Assembly (NCBI RefSeq): GCF_900451175.1
Contig: NZ_UGJJ01000002.1
Span: forward strand, 248,001-312,000
DNA length: 64,000 nucleotides
Reading direction: 5' to 3'
From: Kingella potus
GTDB taxonomy: Bacteria; Pseudomonadota; Gammaproteobacteria; Burkholderiales; Neisseriaceae
Below are positions 38,412 through 48,061 of this stretch, piece by piece. A program made the translations under genes and the position numbers. The notes beneath the pieces are model-generated. The model saw only the letters and a list, made by a program, of their open reading frames with translations, was not told the DNA's origin and did no database searches. Position 1 is the stretch's first letter; every line of letters begins with the position of its first letter.

Positions 38412-38978
38412 ATGATGAAGAAAACCCTGTTTGCCTCCGTATTGGCCGCCGCAGCCGCCGTTTCGTCTGCCGCGCAGTACGAAATTGATCCGTTTCACTC
38501 CAACGCCCGTTTTGAAATCGACCATTTCGGCACCAGCAGCAATGTCGGCGGTATTTACCGTGTAAGCGGTATGGTGCATTTCGACGCGGCGGCAAAAAAC
38601 GGCTCGGTGGAGGCGGTGCTGCCGCTGGCCAATCTGCAATCGGGCAGCGACGAATTTACCCGCCATTTGAAATCGGACGGCCTTTTCAATGCGGAAAAAT
38701 ATCCGGAAATGCGCTTTGTGTCGGACAGATTCATTTTCAACGGCAAGAAAGTCTCCGCCGTGCAGGGGAAGCTGACCCTGCTGGGGCAGACGCATCCGGT
38801 TACGCTTAAAGCCACCAAGTTCAACTGCTATATGAATCCGATGTCGAAGACGGAAGTGTGCGGCGGCGATTTTTCGGCGGTAATCGACCGTACCAAATGG
38901 GGCATGGATTATCTGGTGTCCGCCGGTATGGCGAAAAATGTGAAGATTGCCATTCAGATTGAAGCGGCGAAGAAATAA
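38412..38978 (+). CDS. YceI-family periplasmic lipid-binding protein
   Basis: Encodes 188 residues; AAGGAG precedes the tandem ATGATG. The signal peptide MMKKTLFASVLAAAAAVSSAAQ is followed by the YceI lipocalin-like barrel: YEIDPFHSNARFEIDHFG, VSGMVHFDAAAKNGS and KLTLLGQTHPVTLKATKFNC. It binds isoprenoid-type ligands in family structures. Two cysteines late in the protein (FNCYMNPMSKTEVCGGDF) could form a disulphide. It is likely monocistronic. Confidence 0.9.
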   Translation: MMKKTLFASVLAAAAAVSSAAQYEIDPFHSNARFEIDHFGTSSNVGGIYRVSGMVHFDAAAKNGSVEAVLPLANLQSGSDEFTRHLKSDGLFNAEKYPEMRFVSDRFIFNGKKVSAVQGKLTLLGQTHPVTLKATKFNCYMNPMSKTEVCGGDFSAVIDRTKWGMDYLVSAGMAKNVKIAIQIEAAKK

Positions 38979-38997
38979 GGCCGTTTGAAAAATACGG

Positions 38998-39043
38998 AAA
39001 GGCCGTCTGAAAACCCTGCGGCAGGGTTTTCAGACGGCCTTTT
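38998..39043. terminator. Bidirectional DUS-pair terminator between yceI and bamC
   Basis: AAAGGCCGTCTGAAAACCC and its reverse complement, flanked by T/A tails, placed between convergent genes. Confidence 0.75.
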
Positions 39044-39057
39044 TGCGCTTTTGCCTT

Positions 39058-40173
39058 TTACCGCAGTTCGGTGTGCAGGCGGGAAAGCCAGGTTGATGCT
39101 TCCGCACCTGTGTAGCGGCTGCCGTCTTTGTTGAGGATTTGCAGGCGTGCGCCGCCGCTCACGGGTTGGAGGAAGACGATGAGGTCGGGCAGGGGCGCGG
39201 GGGCTTTGGCTTTTTTGCCGAACAGTCGGCCGATGAGGCCGGGTTTCTTCTCCTGCACCGACGCGCTTTCGTTTTGCGCGGGCTGGACGAGGAAGGCGTG
39301 TTTTTCGGTGTTTTGTCCGGTAACGGTGAGGCCGACGCGGTCGAGGGCGAGGGCGGTGCGCCGCCAGTTGCGTTCGTAGTCGCCGCTGATCAGCAGGCTG
39401 CCGTTTTCGAGCTTGGCCAGTCCGGCGGCATTGCCTGCGGTGTCGGCGCGTTCGAGCTGGTTTTGGATTTGCTGTTCGTCCGCGCCGAGATATTGCATAA
39501 AGCGGGCGAGGAAGGCGGCTTCTAGGTTGGGGTCGTTGGCGCGCGGCTGCCACATGGTGGTGTCTTTGTCGCGGTCGGCATAGGTTTCGCTCATGCCTTT
39601 GTGGGCGAAGAAAATGTCGGTGCCGCCGTTTTTGGCTTTTTCGACGCGGACGATAAATTTGTCGCGCTCGCTGGTGGAGTAGATGCCGCCGAGGCCGATT
39701 TTTTCGAGAATGCTGCGCAGGCCGCCGCCGCCGAGTTTGGCGCGGTTTTCCGCCCAGTCGGTTTCCATTTGGCCGATGGCGGGCTCTTCGCTGGCGATGG
39801 TAAAGCCGCTTTCCTGCCAGAAGGCTTTCAGCAGCGGCCAGATTTCGGCGGGCCGGCGGTCGGAAACGGAGAGCCAGCGTTGGTTGCCGTCGCGCTCCAT
39901 TTTCACGCCTTTGATGCCGCTGAGGACGGCTTGGCCGGTGTTTTTGCCGGCCGTGGCGCGGCGGGTAATGTCGCTGGCGCGTACCGCGCCTGTACCGGCA
40001 GGAAGCTGGTACAGGTTGCCCTGGTTGGGGTTGGTCAGATCGGGCGGGACTTCGAGATTGACGATTTTGCGGTTTTCCGACTGGTAGTCGAGTTTGGGCT
40101 GTTCTTTTTTGCTGCCGGAGCAGGCGGCCAGCGCGATGGCGGCGGCAATAACGGTGGGTTTGATGGGATTCAT
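39058..40173 (-). CDS. bamC: Outer-membrane assembly lipoprotein BamC
   Basis: Encodes 371 residues from [20 protein letters not shown] (lipobox Cys18). The mature N-terminus has the conserved unstructured stretch [20 protein letters not shown], followed by two helix-grip domains ([19 protein letters not shown]; ...). It is part of the BAM complex that inserts outer-membrane proteins. Its ATG overlaps the dapA TGA (ATGA), the same dapA-bamC arrangement as in E. coli. Confidence 0.9.
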   Translation of the reverse strand: MNPIKPTVIAAAIALAACSGSKKEQPKLDYQSENRKIVNLEVPPDLTNPNQGNLYQLPAGTGAVRASDITRRATAGKNTGQAVLSGIKGVKMERDGNQRWLSVSDRRPAEIWPLLKAFWQESGFTIASEEPAIGQMETDWAENRAKLGGGGLRSILEKIGLGGIYSTSERDKFIVRVEKAKNGGTDIFFAHKGMSETYADRDKDTTMWQPRANDPNLEAAFLARFMQYLGADEQQIQNQLERADTAGNAAGLAKLENGSLLISGDYERNWRRTALALDRVGLTVTGQNTEKHAFLVQPAQNESASVQEKKPGLIGRLFGKKAKAPAPLPDLIVFLQPVSGGARLQILNKDGSRYTGAEASTWLSRLHTELR

Positions 40174-41066
40174 GCAGACTCCGTGTGGGATGAAATCAGT
40201 CCGGCTTCGGCCAGTGCGCTGCGCACTTTGGCTTGTCCGGCTTCGGTAAGGGGGATGATGGGCAGGCGGACGTGTCCGGCGCACAGACCCAGCTGCACGG
40301 CTGCCCATTTGGGTGCGGCGGGGCTGGGTTCGCAGAACATGACATCGTAAACGGGTGTGAGGCGGCGGTTGAGTTCGCGGGCGCGGGGGAGATCGCCTGC
40401 GAGGGCGGCGCGGCACATGTCGGCGAAGAGCTTGGGAGCGACGTTGGCTGCGACGGAAATGACACCGTGTCCGCCGCAGAGGAGGAAGGGCAGGGCGGTG
40501 GGGTCGTCGCCGGAGTAGACGGCGAAGCCTTCGGGGGCGCGGTTGATGAGATCAATTTCGCGGGCGAGTGCGCCGCTGGCCTCTTTTACGCCGGTAATGT
40601 TGGGGATTTGTGCAAGACGCAGGATGGTGTCGTTGTCCATGTTGACGACGGTGCGGCCGGGCACGTTGTAGACGATCATGGGGATGTCGACGGCTTCGGC
40701 GATGGTTTTGAAGTGGCGGTAGATGCCTTCCTGCGAGGGTTTGTTGTAGTAGGGGACGACGGACAGGGCGGCATCGGCTCCGGCCTGTTTGGCGGCTTGG
40801 GAGAGTTCGACGGCTTCGGCGGTGTTGTTCGCTCCGGTGCCGGCGATGACGGGAATCCGTTTGGCGGCGTGTTTTACCGCTGCTTCGATGAGGACGGATT
40901 GTTCGGGGATGGTGAGGGTGGCGGATTCGCCGGTGGTGCCTGCGACAACGACGGCATCGGTGCCGTTGGCGATATGCCAGTCGATCAGTTTTTCAAGCTG
41001 CGGGAAGTCGATGCTGCCGTCTTCGCGCATGGGGGTAATCAATGCAACCAGGCTGCCTGTCAGCAT
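40170..41066 (-). CDS. dapA: 4-hydroxy-tetrahydrodipicolinate synthase
   Basis: Encodes 298 residues from [20 protein letters not shown]. Family marks are GTTGESATL (47-55), the Tyr in YNVPGRTV and the Schiff-base Lys in ITGVKEASG. It condenses pyruvate and aspartate semialdehyde in lysine/diaminopimelate synthesis. Coupled to bamC by an ATGA overlap. Upstream open frame is ignored because it passes through DUS sequence. Confidence 0.95.
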   Translation of the reverse strand: MLTGSLVALITPMREDGSIDFPQLEKLIDWHIANGTDAVVVAGTTGESATLTIPEQSVLIEAAVKHAAKRIPVIAGTGANNTAEAVELSQAAKQAGADAALSVVPYYNKPSQEGIYRHFKTIAEAVDIPMIVYNVPGRTVVNMDNDTILRLAQIPNITGVKEASGALAREIDLINRAPEGFAVYSGDDPTALPFLLCGGHGVISVAANVAPKLFADMCRAALAGDLPRARELNRRLTPVYDVMFCEPSPAAPKWAAVQLGLCAGHVRLPIIPLTEAGQAKVRSALAEAGLISSHTESA

Positions 41067-41207
41067 GTTGGAACCTTTGTGGTTGGTGGTGGAAAAAACG
41101 GGCGGATTGTAGCCAAGTTTGGTTTTTGGTGCAAAAAGGCGGTTCGGACGGGCGGATTCGGATTTTGCCGCCGCAGGTTTCAGACGGCCTTTTTGTGTTT
41201 TACGGAT

Positions 41208-41262
41208 GAGGCCGTCTGAAAAGAGGTGCGGCTGCGCCGCAGTTTGGTTTTCAGACGGCCTC
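41208..41262 (-). terminator. DUS-pair terminator of rpoH
   Basis: GAGGCCGTCTGAAAA and its reverse complement, with an inner GCGGC/GCCGC stem, 12 bases after the rpoH stop. Confidence 0.65.
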
Positions 41263-41274
41263 TGGGGGACGCGC

Positions 41275-42138
41275 TCAGCTTTCTGCTTCTTCTGCAAGGA
41301 AGCCGCGTAGTTTCTGCATGGCTTTGGCTTCGATTTGGCGGATGCGTTCGGCAGACACGCCGTATTCGGCAGCCAGCTGGTGCAGGGTAAGGCCGCCGTC
41401 GTCTTGCAGCCAGCGGGTTTCGACTATGCGCCTGCTGCGGTCGTCGAGTTTGGCGAGGGCGTTTTGCAGGCCTTCGGTTTGCAGGGCGTGGTGGGCTTTG
41501 CGCTCGATTTGGCGGGTGGGCTCGTTGTCGTGGTCGGCCAGCCAGTCGATGGGGGCGAAGTTGTCTTCGTCGTCGCTGTTGTCGGCGAGGAGGGCGATGT
41601 CGCGCCCGGTCATGCGTTGTTCCATTTCCATGACTTCGGAGAGTTTTACGCCCAAATCGTCGGCAATGGCCTGAGCCTCTTTGGGGGAGAGGGCGGAGAG
41701 GGATTTGCGCATGGAGCGCAGGTTGAAGAAGAGTTTGCGCTGGGGCTTGGTGGTGGCGACGCGCACGAGCCGCCAGTTTCGCAAGATGAATTCGTGGATT
41801 TCGGCTTTGATCCAGTGGACGGCGAAGGAGAAGAGGCGTGCTCCACGGTCGTGTTCGTAGCGTTTGACGGCTTTCATCAGGCCGATGTTGCCTTCTTGGA
41901 TGAGGTCGGCCTGGTTGAGGCCGTAGCCGTCGTAGCCGCGTGCGATGGAGACGACGACGCGCAGATGGGAGAGGATAAGGCGTTTTGCGGCTTCGACATC
42001 GCCGCCCATTTTGCGTTCGGCGAGTGTGTATTCTTCTTCGGGAGTAAGCAGGGGGATGCTGTTTACGGTGTGGATGTATTGTTCCAGGCTGCCGTGTCCG
42101 CTGGGAACGGGTAGGGTGGTGGTGTGGCCTGTGGTCAT
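41275..42138 (-). CDS. rpoH: RNA polymerase heat-shock sigma factor RpoH (sigma-32)
   Basis: Encodes 287 residues from [22 protein letters not shown]. Region 2 is clear ([37 protein letters not shown] in two parts). The RpoH box QRKLFFNLR lies at 133-141, and a C-terminal region 4.2 helix-turn-helix contains [20 protein letters not shown]. It directs heat-shock transcription. The long 5' intergenic region (42139-42555) could hold its promoters. Confidence 0.95.
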   Translation of the reverse strand: MTTGHTTTLPVPSGHGSLEQYIHTVNSIPLLTPEEEYTLAERKMGGDVEAAKRLILSHLRVVVSIARGYDGYGLNQADLIQEGNIGLMKAVKRYEHDRGARLFSFAVHWIKAEIHEFILRNWRLVRVATTKPQRKLFFNLRSMRKSLSALSPKEAQAIADDLGVKLSEVMEMEQRMTGRDIALLADNSDDEDNFAPIDWLADHDNEPTRQIERKAHHALQTEGLQNALAKLDDRSRRIVETRWLQDDGGLTLHQLAAEYGVSAERIRQIEAKAMQKLRGFLAEEAES

Positions 42139-42555
42139 CGGTAATCCTCGGTGGTTGGGTGTGCGGCGGGTGCCGTTTTGCGGGCGGCCTGCCAAACGGA
42201 TATTTGGCAGGCGGTTTCAGGCCGTCTGAAAAAGGGGCGTAGTTTACGCTATTTTTCCGCTAAAAAATGCTTTTGGTTGTTAAGAAGCTGTGTCTGACGG
42301 GAATATGACGGGATTTGGGTTGCGTGCCGCCGGCTGTGGAGCGGAATGTGCGGTGCGAGCGGGACGAACGGGTACGGTTTTCACGAAAATCGCGTTTTCA
42401 GACGGCCTTTGTTTGTGATGCGGTTGGGAGGCCGTCTGAAAACGGTTTTTCTGTTGCAGGCGGTTTTGTTTTTTCGGATCGGGAAGGTGTGGGAAAAGAT
42501 GGGAGGCTGCTTCCTTGCGGAGGCAGCCGCTGTGCTTTTGCTTTGTTTTACGGTG
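42139..42555. other. Intergenic region between rpoH and mrcA
   Basis: No gene recognised. It contains a single DUS near 42221, an AT-rich stretch at 42239-42290 upstream of rpoH (possible promoter region) and a DUS inverted pair at about 42393-42441 that probably terminates the PBP1A gene. Confidence 0.5.
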
Positions 42556-44973
42556 TCAGAACAGGTCGTCTAAGTCGGATGACGGGGCGGGTTTGCGGTT
42601 GGTGGGTGTGAGTTCGCGTTCGCCGCCGGTGTTGGTGGGCTTGAGTTCGCGCTCGCCTGTGTCTTCCGCGCCGCCGGCGGTGCCGGCGGGTTTGGCCGCG
42701 CTGCTTTCGCTGCCGTCGGAATCGGAACGGCTGCTGCTGTTGTCGATTCGGAGCGAGGGATCGGTGGTTTGGTGCTCTTTATAGAAGTATTCTCCGCCGC
42801 GCAGCACCATGCCGCCGGGTACTTTCATGCCGGTGGAGGGCTTGCCTTTGAGGGCGTAGCGCATGTATTCGACCCAGACGGGCAGGGCGATGGTGCCGCC
42901 GTAGCCGGCACGCCCCATGCTGCGGGGTTTGTCGAAACCGATGTAGACGGCGGTTACGATGTCGGGGTTGAAGCCGACGAACCATGCGTCTTTGTTGTCG
43001 TTGGTGGTGCCGGTTTTGCCGGCAATATCGGAGCGGCCGAGTGCGAGTGCGCCGCGTGCGGTACCGTATTTCACTACGTCCTGCATCATTTTGTACATGA
43101 TGTAGGCATTGCGCGGGTCGATAACCTGCGGGGCGTTTTCTCCGGCGACAAGCGGCTGCATTTGGGCTTTGAGGTGGTCTTGCGAGTCGTAGATTTTGTC
43201 GATGACGTAGGCGGAGACGCGGTAGCCGCCGTTGGCGAATACGGCGTAGCCTTCGGCCATTTGTATGGGCGTACTCGCCCCCGCTCCGAGTGCCATAGAA
43301 AGATTGGCGGGATGGTTGTTGGGCTTGAAACCGAATTTTTGGATGTATTGCTGGGTGTAGTTGACTCCGGCGGCCATAAGAATACGGATGGAAACCATGT
43401 TTTTCGAGCGGGTAAGGGCTTGGCGCAGGGTAATGGGACCGTCGTAGCGGCCGTCTGAATTTTTCGGTGTCCACGGCCGCCCGCCGCGTCCGGCTCCGGG
43501 TATGGAAATCGGATCGTCGTTGATTAGGGTGGCCGCCGTCATGCCGCGGGAAAGGCCGGCGGAGTAAATAAAGGGTTTGAATGAAGAACCGGGCTGGCGG
43601 AGTGCCTGGGTGGCACGGTTGAAATTTTTGCTGTGGAAGTTGTAGCCGCCGACCAGTGCTTTTACCGCACCGGTGCGTGCATCTAAGGCAACCAGCGCAC
43701 CTTGCAGGGCGGGTTCCTGGCCGATGCGCCAGCCGTTTTTGGTTTTTTGCAGACGGATGATCGCGCCGGGACGGATTTGCGCATCTTCCAACTTGGCGTT
43801 GAGAATGGCACTGCGTGCGCCACCCATTTGCGCAGGGGTAAGGCGGACTTGTTCTCCGCCTGAGGTTTGGGCGGTAATGCCTTTGCTTTTCGAGGCTTCA
43901 ATGACGACGGCAGGTTCCAGTCCGTCTACGGCATGCATGGTTGAGAGGTATTTGCCGACAGCTTCCTCGATGTCTTCGTCGGTGTCTTTGCCTAAGTCCA
44001 ATTGGCCTTCGGCACCCCGGTAGCTGCTGCTGCGGTCAAAGCCGCGCAGGGTTTTGCGCAGGGCGTTGGTGGCGACGCGCTGGCTGTCGGTGTCGACGGT
44101 GGTGTAAACCTTAAAGCCTTGTGTGTAGGCATCGTCGCCGTATTTTTCATACAGTTCCTGGCGTGCCATTTCGGCAACGTAAAGCGAGGTTTGGTCAATG
44201 TCCTGAACATGGCGTTCGTAATGCAGCTCTTCTTTGAAAGCTGCTTCTTTTTCGTTTTGCGTAATCATGCCCAGCTCAACCATATTGTTCAGGATGTATT
44301 CTTGGCGTTGTTTGGCACGTTTCGGGTTGACCAGGGGATTGGCGGCAGACGGGAATTTCGGCAAACCGGCCAGCATGGAGGCTTCGGCCAAAGTCAGATC
44401 TTGGACGGGTTTGTTGAAATAAACCTGAGAGGCCGCAGCAAAACCGTAGGCGCGCTGTCCCAAGTAGATTTGGTTGAAATAGAGTTCCAAAATCTGGTCT
44501 TTGGTTAAAGACTGTTCGATTTTGTAGGCAAGCAGGGCTTCGTTGAATTTGCGGGTAAGCGTGCGTTCGTTGGTCAGATAGAAGTTGCGTGCCACCTGCT
44601 GGGTGATGGTGCTGGCTCCGGATTGGACGGCACCGCCGCGTATATTACTGATAACGGCGCGGGCAACACCGATGACATCCACCCCCCAGTGTTCGTAAAA
44701 GCGTTTGTCTTCTGCTGCAATGACGGCGTTTTTCAGAACCTGCGGAAACTCTTTGATTTCGGTAAAGGCACGGCGTTCTTCGCCATACGAGCCGATGAGT
44801 TTGCCGTCGGCCGAATAAATGGTCAGCGGCATTTTGGGCTGATAGTTTTGAACCGCATCCAGAGAAGGGAGTTTCGGGTAGGTGGTCAGCACCGCAATGG
44901 CAAGCAGTCCGACGGCAAAAAGAGCAAAGCCGATAGACAGGCCGAGCAGGGTGGTAAAAATTTTTTTAATCAT
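42556..44973 (-). CDS. mrcA: Penicillin-binding protein 1A (transglycosylase/transpeptidase)
   Basis: Encodes 805 residues. One N-terminal membrane helix (8-30) precedes the GT51 transglycosylase domain with catalytic EDKRFYEHWGVD (Glu88). The transpeptidase domain has SSFKPF (SxxK, about residue 467), SKN and KTGTTND. The C-terminal tail is Ser/Pro/Thr-rich and ends SSDLDDLF. It polymerises and cross-links peptidoglycan. The gene, called ponA in Neisseria, is divergent from pilM, the usual Neisserial arrangement. Confidence 0.95.
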   Translation of the reverse strand: MIKKIFTTLLGLSIGFALFAVGLLAIAVLTTYPKLPSLDAVQNYQPKMPLTIYSADGKLIGSYGEERRAFTEIKEFPQVLKNAVIAAEDKRFYEHWGVDVIGVARAVISNIRGGAVQSGASTITQQVARNFYLTNERTLTRKFNEALLAYKIEQSLTKDQILELYFNQIYLGQRAYGFAAASQVYFNKPVQDLTLAEASMLAGLPKFPSAANPLVNPKRAKQRQEYILNNMVELGMITQNEKEAAFKEELHYERHVQDIDQTSLYVAEMARQELYEKYGDDAYTQGFKVYTTVDTDSQRVATNALRKTLRGFDRSSSYRGAEGQLDLGKDTDEDIEEAVGKYLSTMHAVDGLEPAVVIEASKSKGITAQTSGGEQVRLTPAQMGGARSAILNAKLEDAQIRPGAIIRLQKTKNGWRIGQEPALQGALVALDARTGAVKALVGGYNFHSKNFNRATQALRQPGSSFKPFIYSAGLSRGMTAATLINDDPISIPGAGRGGRPWTPKNSDGRYDGPITLRQALTRSKNMVSIRILMAAGVNYTQQYIQKFGFKPNNHPANLSMALGAGASTPIQMAEGYAVFANGGYRVSAYVIDKIYDSQDHLKAQMQPLVAGENAPQVIDPRNAYIMYKMMQDVVKYGTARGALALGRSDIAGKTGTTNDNKDAWFVGFNPDIVTAVYIGFDKPRSMGRAGYGGTIALPVWVEYMRYALKGKPSTGMKVPGGMVLRGGEYFYKEHQTTDPSLRIDNSSSRSDSDGSESSAAKPAGTAGGAEDTGERELKPTNTGGERELTPTNRKPAPSSDLDDLF

Positions 44974-45122
44974 GACTAAGTAATATTTGCCCCAACGGGC
45001 ATTAAATAAAGTAAAATGGTCTTAACGTTTCGGCAGTAGGCAGTACGGCTGTCGAGCCATTCTTATCAACCGCTTACGGAAGCCAGTATTGTAACCAATA
45101 ACACTTGGCAGGGAAATGAGTT

Positions 45123-46220
45123 ATGCGTTTAACAAAAAGTGAAAAAAATACAAAAGGTAAGACCTCTTCCGGTTTTTCCTCTCGTACGTCTGTGGGTATT
45201 GATCTGACCCAAGATGCCATTCGGATGGTTCAGCTTTCGGGACGAAATCTGAACCAGCTGCAATTGGACAAATATGTCATCGCACGTCTGCCGAAAAACA
45301 TCATTAAGGGTTCTACGATACATGATTACGACCAGCTTGTCGCATACTTGCAACATGCATATACCCAGTTAGGGGGCAATAGTCGGAACATTGTCGCAGC
45401 CGTTCCCCAAACCTCGGTCACTGTGGAAACGGTGGTTTATAACCAGCGTGATGCGGATGTGGGGTTGGAGGATTTTGTTGAATTGGAAATTGCCCAACAA
45501 ATGCCGCTGGATGAAGTTAACTACGATTATCAGGACTTGGGTAAGTCTCAGGGCGTGGTAGGTCAGAGAGTGCTGGTTGTTGCTGCACGTAAAGAAGAAA
45601 TAGAGCCGCGTTTGGAGGCTTTTGATAGTGCGGGTTTGAGTCTTCAATTTTTGGATGTTGATGTTTTGGCTCAGTCTAATGCATTTAATTACTGGATGGA
45701 TAAGCAGTATCCGGAATTATTGTCCGACAAGGTTATGGCTGTTTATATTTCAGAAAATGAGATGTATTCCCTTGTTTTACAGAATGGACAGATCCTATAT
45801 CGTCAGGAGTCCTCTTTGGGTGGTGAACAGTTGAATCAATTGATTCAAAGAACGTATCAAGTAAGTGAGGAGCAGGCGAAAGTAATGCGAAAAAGCGATG
45901 ATAAGCCGGCAGATTACCAAGTGCAGATAGCTGATCGTTTTAATGCTCAAATTGCCCAAGAAATCCAACGTGTCCTGCAATTTTATTACACGACGCAATC
46001 TGGTGATCAGTTCTCAAATGTTAGAAATATTTTTCTATCCGGATCTGCTTCATTGCAGCCAAATTTGGCTGAAACGATTTTTTCGCAAACAAATACCGCA
46101 GCAGAGTGCGTAAATCCGATTGTTTCCGTATCTTATGGATCTAAGGTGGATATTTCTGAGTTGCAATATGATGCTGCGGAATTGACGGTTGCATTTGGTT
46201 TGGCATTAAGAGGGGTATGA
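45123..46220 (+). CDS. pilM: Type IV pilus inner-membrane platform protein PilM
   Basis: Encodes 365 residues of the actin-like/FtsA-like ATPase fold. GIDLTQDAIRMVQLSG is the phosphate-1 region and IFLSGSASLQPN lies late in the protein. It is cytoplasmic and docks on PilN's N-terminus. First gene of pilMNOPQ, with overlapping or tightly spaced genes. Base composition changes sharply at this gene: AT-rich codons dominate compared with PBP1A on the other side. Confidence 0.93.
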   Translation: MRLTKSEKNTKGKTSSGFSSRTSVGIDLTQDAIRMVQLSGRNLNQLQLDKYVIARLPKNIIKGSTIHDYDQLVAYLQHAYTQLGGNSRNIVAAVPQTSVTVETVVYNQRDADVGLEDFVELEIAQQMPLDEVNYDYQDLGKSQGVVGQRVLVVAARKEEIEPRLEAFDSAGLSLQFLDVDVLAQSNAFNYWMDKQYPELLSDKVMAVYISENEMYSLVLQNGQILYRQESSLGGEQLNQLIQRTYQVSEEQAKVMRKSDDKPADYQVQIADRFNAQIAQEIQRVLQFYYTTQSGDQFSNVRNIFLSGSASLQPNLAETIFSQTNTAAECVNPIVSVSYGSKVDISELQYDAAELTVAFGLALRGV

Positions 46221-46885
46221 AGATGGTTGAGTTGATTAAGATTAATCTACTTCCCTATCGGGAAGAATTGAGTCAAAAAAAGAAACAAAAATTTAAAGCA
46301 ATGATGGTAGTTTCCGGCTTGCTTGGTTTAGGGCTTTGCGGGGCAGCCTATGTTGGTATAAGTCAAGCAATTTCTGCTCAGGAAGATCGGAATCGATTCT
46401 TGGAAAGTGAAATAGCTAAGATGGATGAAGCTATTAAAGAGATAGCAACTCTGAAGGCAGAAAAAGCGGATTTCTTGGCTAAGAAACAGAAAGTTGAAGA
46501 GCTCCAAAATAAAAGGTTTGAAGGTGCTCGTATTATAGACACTTTAAATCAACTTCTGCCCGAGGGTGCTTACATTAATTCAATTTCTGCAAGAGATGAG
46601 AGTTCTTATGAGATAACGGGCAGGGCATCTAGTGATAACCGTATTGCCATGTTCATGAGGGAACTGCCTTCTACGGGAATTTTCAATCAGCCCGAGCTGT
46701 TGAGTATTGAGAAAACAGATAGCGGTCAGAAATTTGTTATTAAAACTATACTTAATCCGTCGGCAGGTGCTCCTTTGGTAGGGGTGGGTGAGCAAAGTGC
46801 ATCAAGTCCTGCTAATAGTATGAGTGCGGCCTCTTCTCCAAATATGGCAGCATCAGATCAAAATTCCGCAAGTGGGGGAAAATAA
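46217..46885 (+). CDS. pilN: Type IV pilus assembly protein PilN
   Basis: Encodes 222 residues. The cytoplasmic motif KINLLPYREE (about 7-16), bound by PilM, is followed by a membrane helix (about 29-52), a coiled coil and a ferredoxin-like periplasmic domain. The C-terminal tail is Ser/Ala/Asn-rich. The ATG overlaps the pilM TGA; a second ATG two codons later is also usable. Confidence 0.92.
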   Translation: MKMVELIKINLLPYREELSQKKKQKFKAMMVVSGLLGLGLCGAAYVGISQAISAQEDRNRFLESEIAKMDEAIKEIATLKAEKADFLAKKQKVEELQNKRFEGARIIDTLNQLLPEGAYINSISARDESSYEITGRASSDNRIAMFMRELPSTGIFNQPELLSIEKTDSGQKFVIKTILNPSAGAPLVGVGEQSASSPANSMSAASSPNMAASDQNSASGGK

Positions 46886-46886
46886 G

Positions 46887-47516
46887 ATGGCAAGAAACAA
46901 ACAAAATTTTGATTTGCAAAATTTGCATGAGTTGAATGCTCCAATAAAGTTAGGCATTGGTGCGTTGTTGGTTTTGGTAATTTTGGGATTGGGCTATTTC
47001 TTTTTGTTTAAAGATCAGCTTGCAGAATTTGATGCTGCCAAGGCTAAAGAAGAAGAATTGAAAGAGTCTTATACTAGTAAGAGTATCCAAGCGGCAAGTT
47101 TGGAAAATCTGAAAGCAGAATTAGCTGCGCTGCATACGTCGTTTAATCAGTTGTTGCAACAGCTTCCGACAGACAAAGAAATTCCAAATCTGATCCAAGA
47201 ATTGAATCAGGCTGCATCAACAAATAATTTGCGCTTGGGTGCTTTGTCACCTCTTGATCCTGTTAATGATGGTGCAATTCAAAGATTGCCATATAAGTTA
47301 GCTATTAGTGGGCAATATGATCAAGTTGCGAAATTTGCACGAGATATAGGCGGTCTTTCTCGAATTATTACATTAAGTCAGTTGGATATGGCTAAAGATG
47401 ACAAGACAGGTCAAATTAATCTGAATGCTATTGCGAATACTTATAAGGCACGTCCCGCTGAGGAATTGGCTGCGGAGCAGGCCAAGGCGGCCTCTGCGGT
47501 AAATAAAGGGGAGTAA
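46887..47516 (+). CDS. pilO: Type IV pilus assembly protein PilO
   Basis: Encodes 209 residues from MARNKQNFDLQNLHELNAP, directly after the pilN stop. One membrane helix (about 21-42, LGIGALLVLVILGLGYFFLF) is followed by a coiled coil (about 50-90) and an alpha/beta periplasmic domain. It pairs with PilN in the alignment complex. Confidence 0.92.
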   Translation: MARNKQNFDLQNLHELNAPIKLGIGALLVLVILGLGYFFLFKDQLAEFDAAKAKEEELKESYTSKSIQAASLENLKAELAALHTSFNQLLQQLPTDKEIPNLIQELNQAASTNNLRLGALSPLDPVNDGAIQRLPYKLAISGQYDQVAKFARDIGGLSRIITLSQLDMAKDDKTGQINLNAIANTYKARPAEELAAEQAKAASAVNKGE

Positions 47517-47519
47517 ACA

Positions 47520-48038
47520 ATGATGAAGAAAATAATTTTATTATCAGGTTTTTTATTTTTGGCTGGGTGTGAGGAAGAGCCGGGTGATTTGCGTGCATGG
47601 ATTGACAGTACAAAAAAAGAGGCTGAGAAAAAGATTAAACCTGTTGAGATTCCTGAGGGGGTACCTATGCTTACATATACGCCTGCTCCACAGCCGGCTT
47701 TGGATGCATTTAATAGTAAGCGTTTGAGTACCAATCAAAAAGGCATTAATGCTCCGGATCCAAATAGGCCTAAAGAAGTATTAGAGGCTTTTAATTTGGA
47801 AAGTATTAAATACGTTGGCTCATTTAAAAAAGGTAGATCGGTTTCAGCTTTTGTCAAGGTAGATGGACATGTGTATACCATAAGTAAGGGTAATTATATT
47901 GGTCAGAATTATGGACGAGTTAGTGAAATTCGTGATGATGCATTGATTATTACGGAATTGGTCGAAGATGCTTATGGCAATTGGACATATCGCCCAGCTG
48001 AGTTGGTATTGAGCAGCTCTGAGCAAGTAGGAAATTAA
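47520..48038 (+). CDS. pilP: Type IV pilus lipoprotein PilP
   Basis: Encodes 172 residues. Lipoprotein signal MMKKIILLSGFLFLAGC (Cys17). A disordered linker with LRAWIDSTKKEAE and PVEIP is followed by the HR-like beta domain (LESIKYVGSFKKGRSVSAFV). It links PilNO to the PilQ secretin. Three bases after pilO. Confidence 0.93.
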   Translation: MMKKIILLSGFLFLAGCEEEPGDLRAWIDSTKKEAEKKIKPVEIPEGVPMLTYTPAPQPALDAFNSKRLSTNQKGINAPDPNRPKEVLEAFNLESIKYVGSFKKGRSVSAFVKVDGHVYTISKGNYIGQNYGRVSEIRDDALIITELVEDAYGNWTYRPAELVLSSSEQVGN

Positions 48039-48061
48039 AAATTTTTAAGGGGTTTATCATT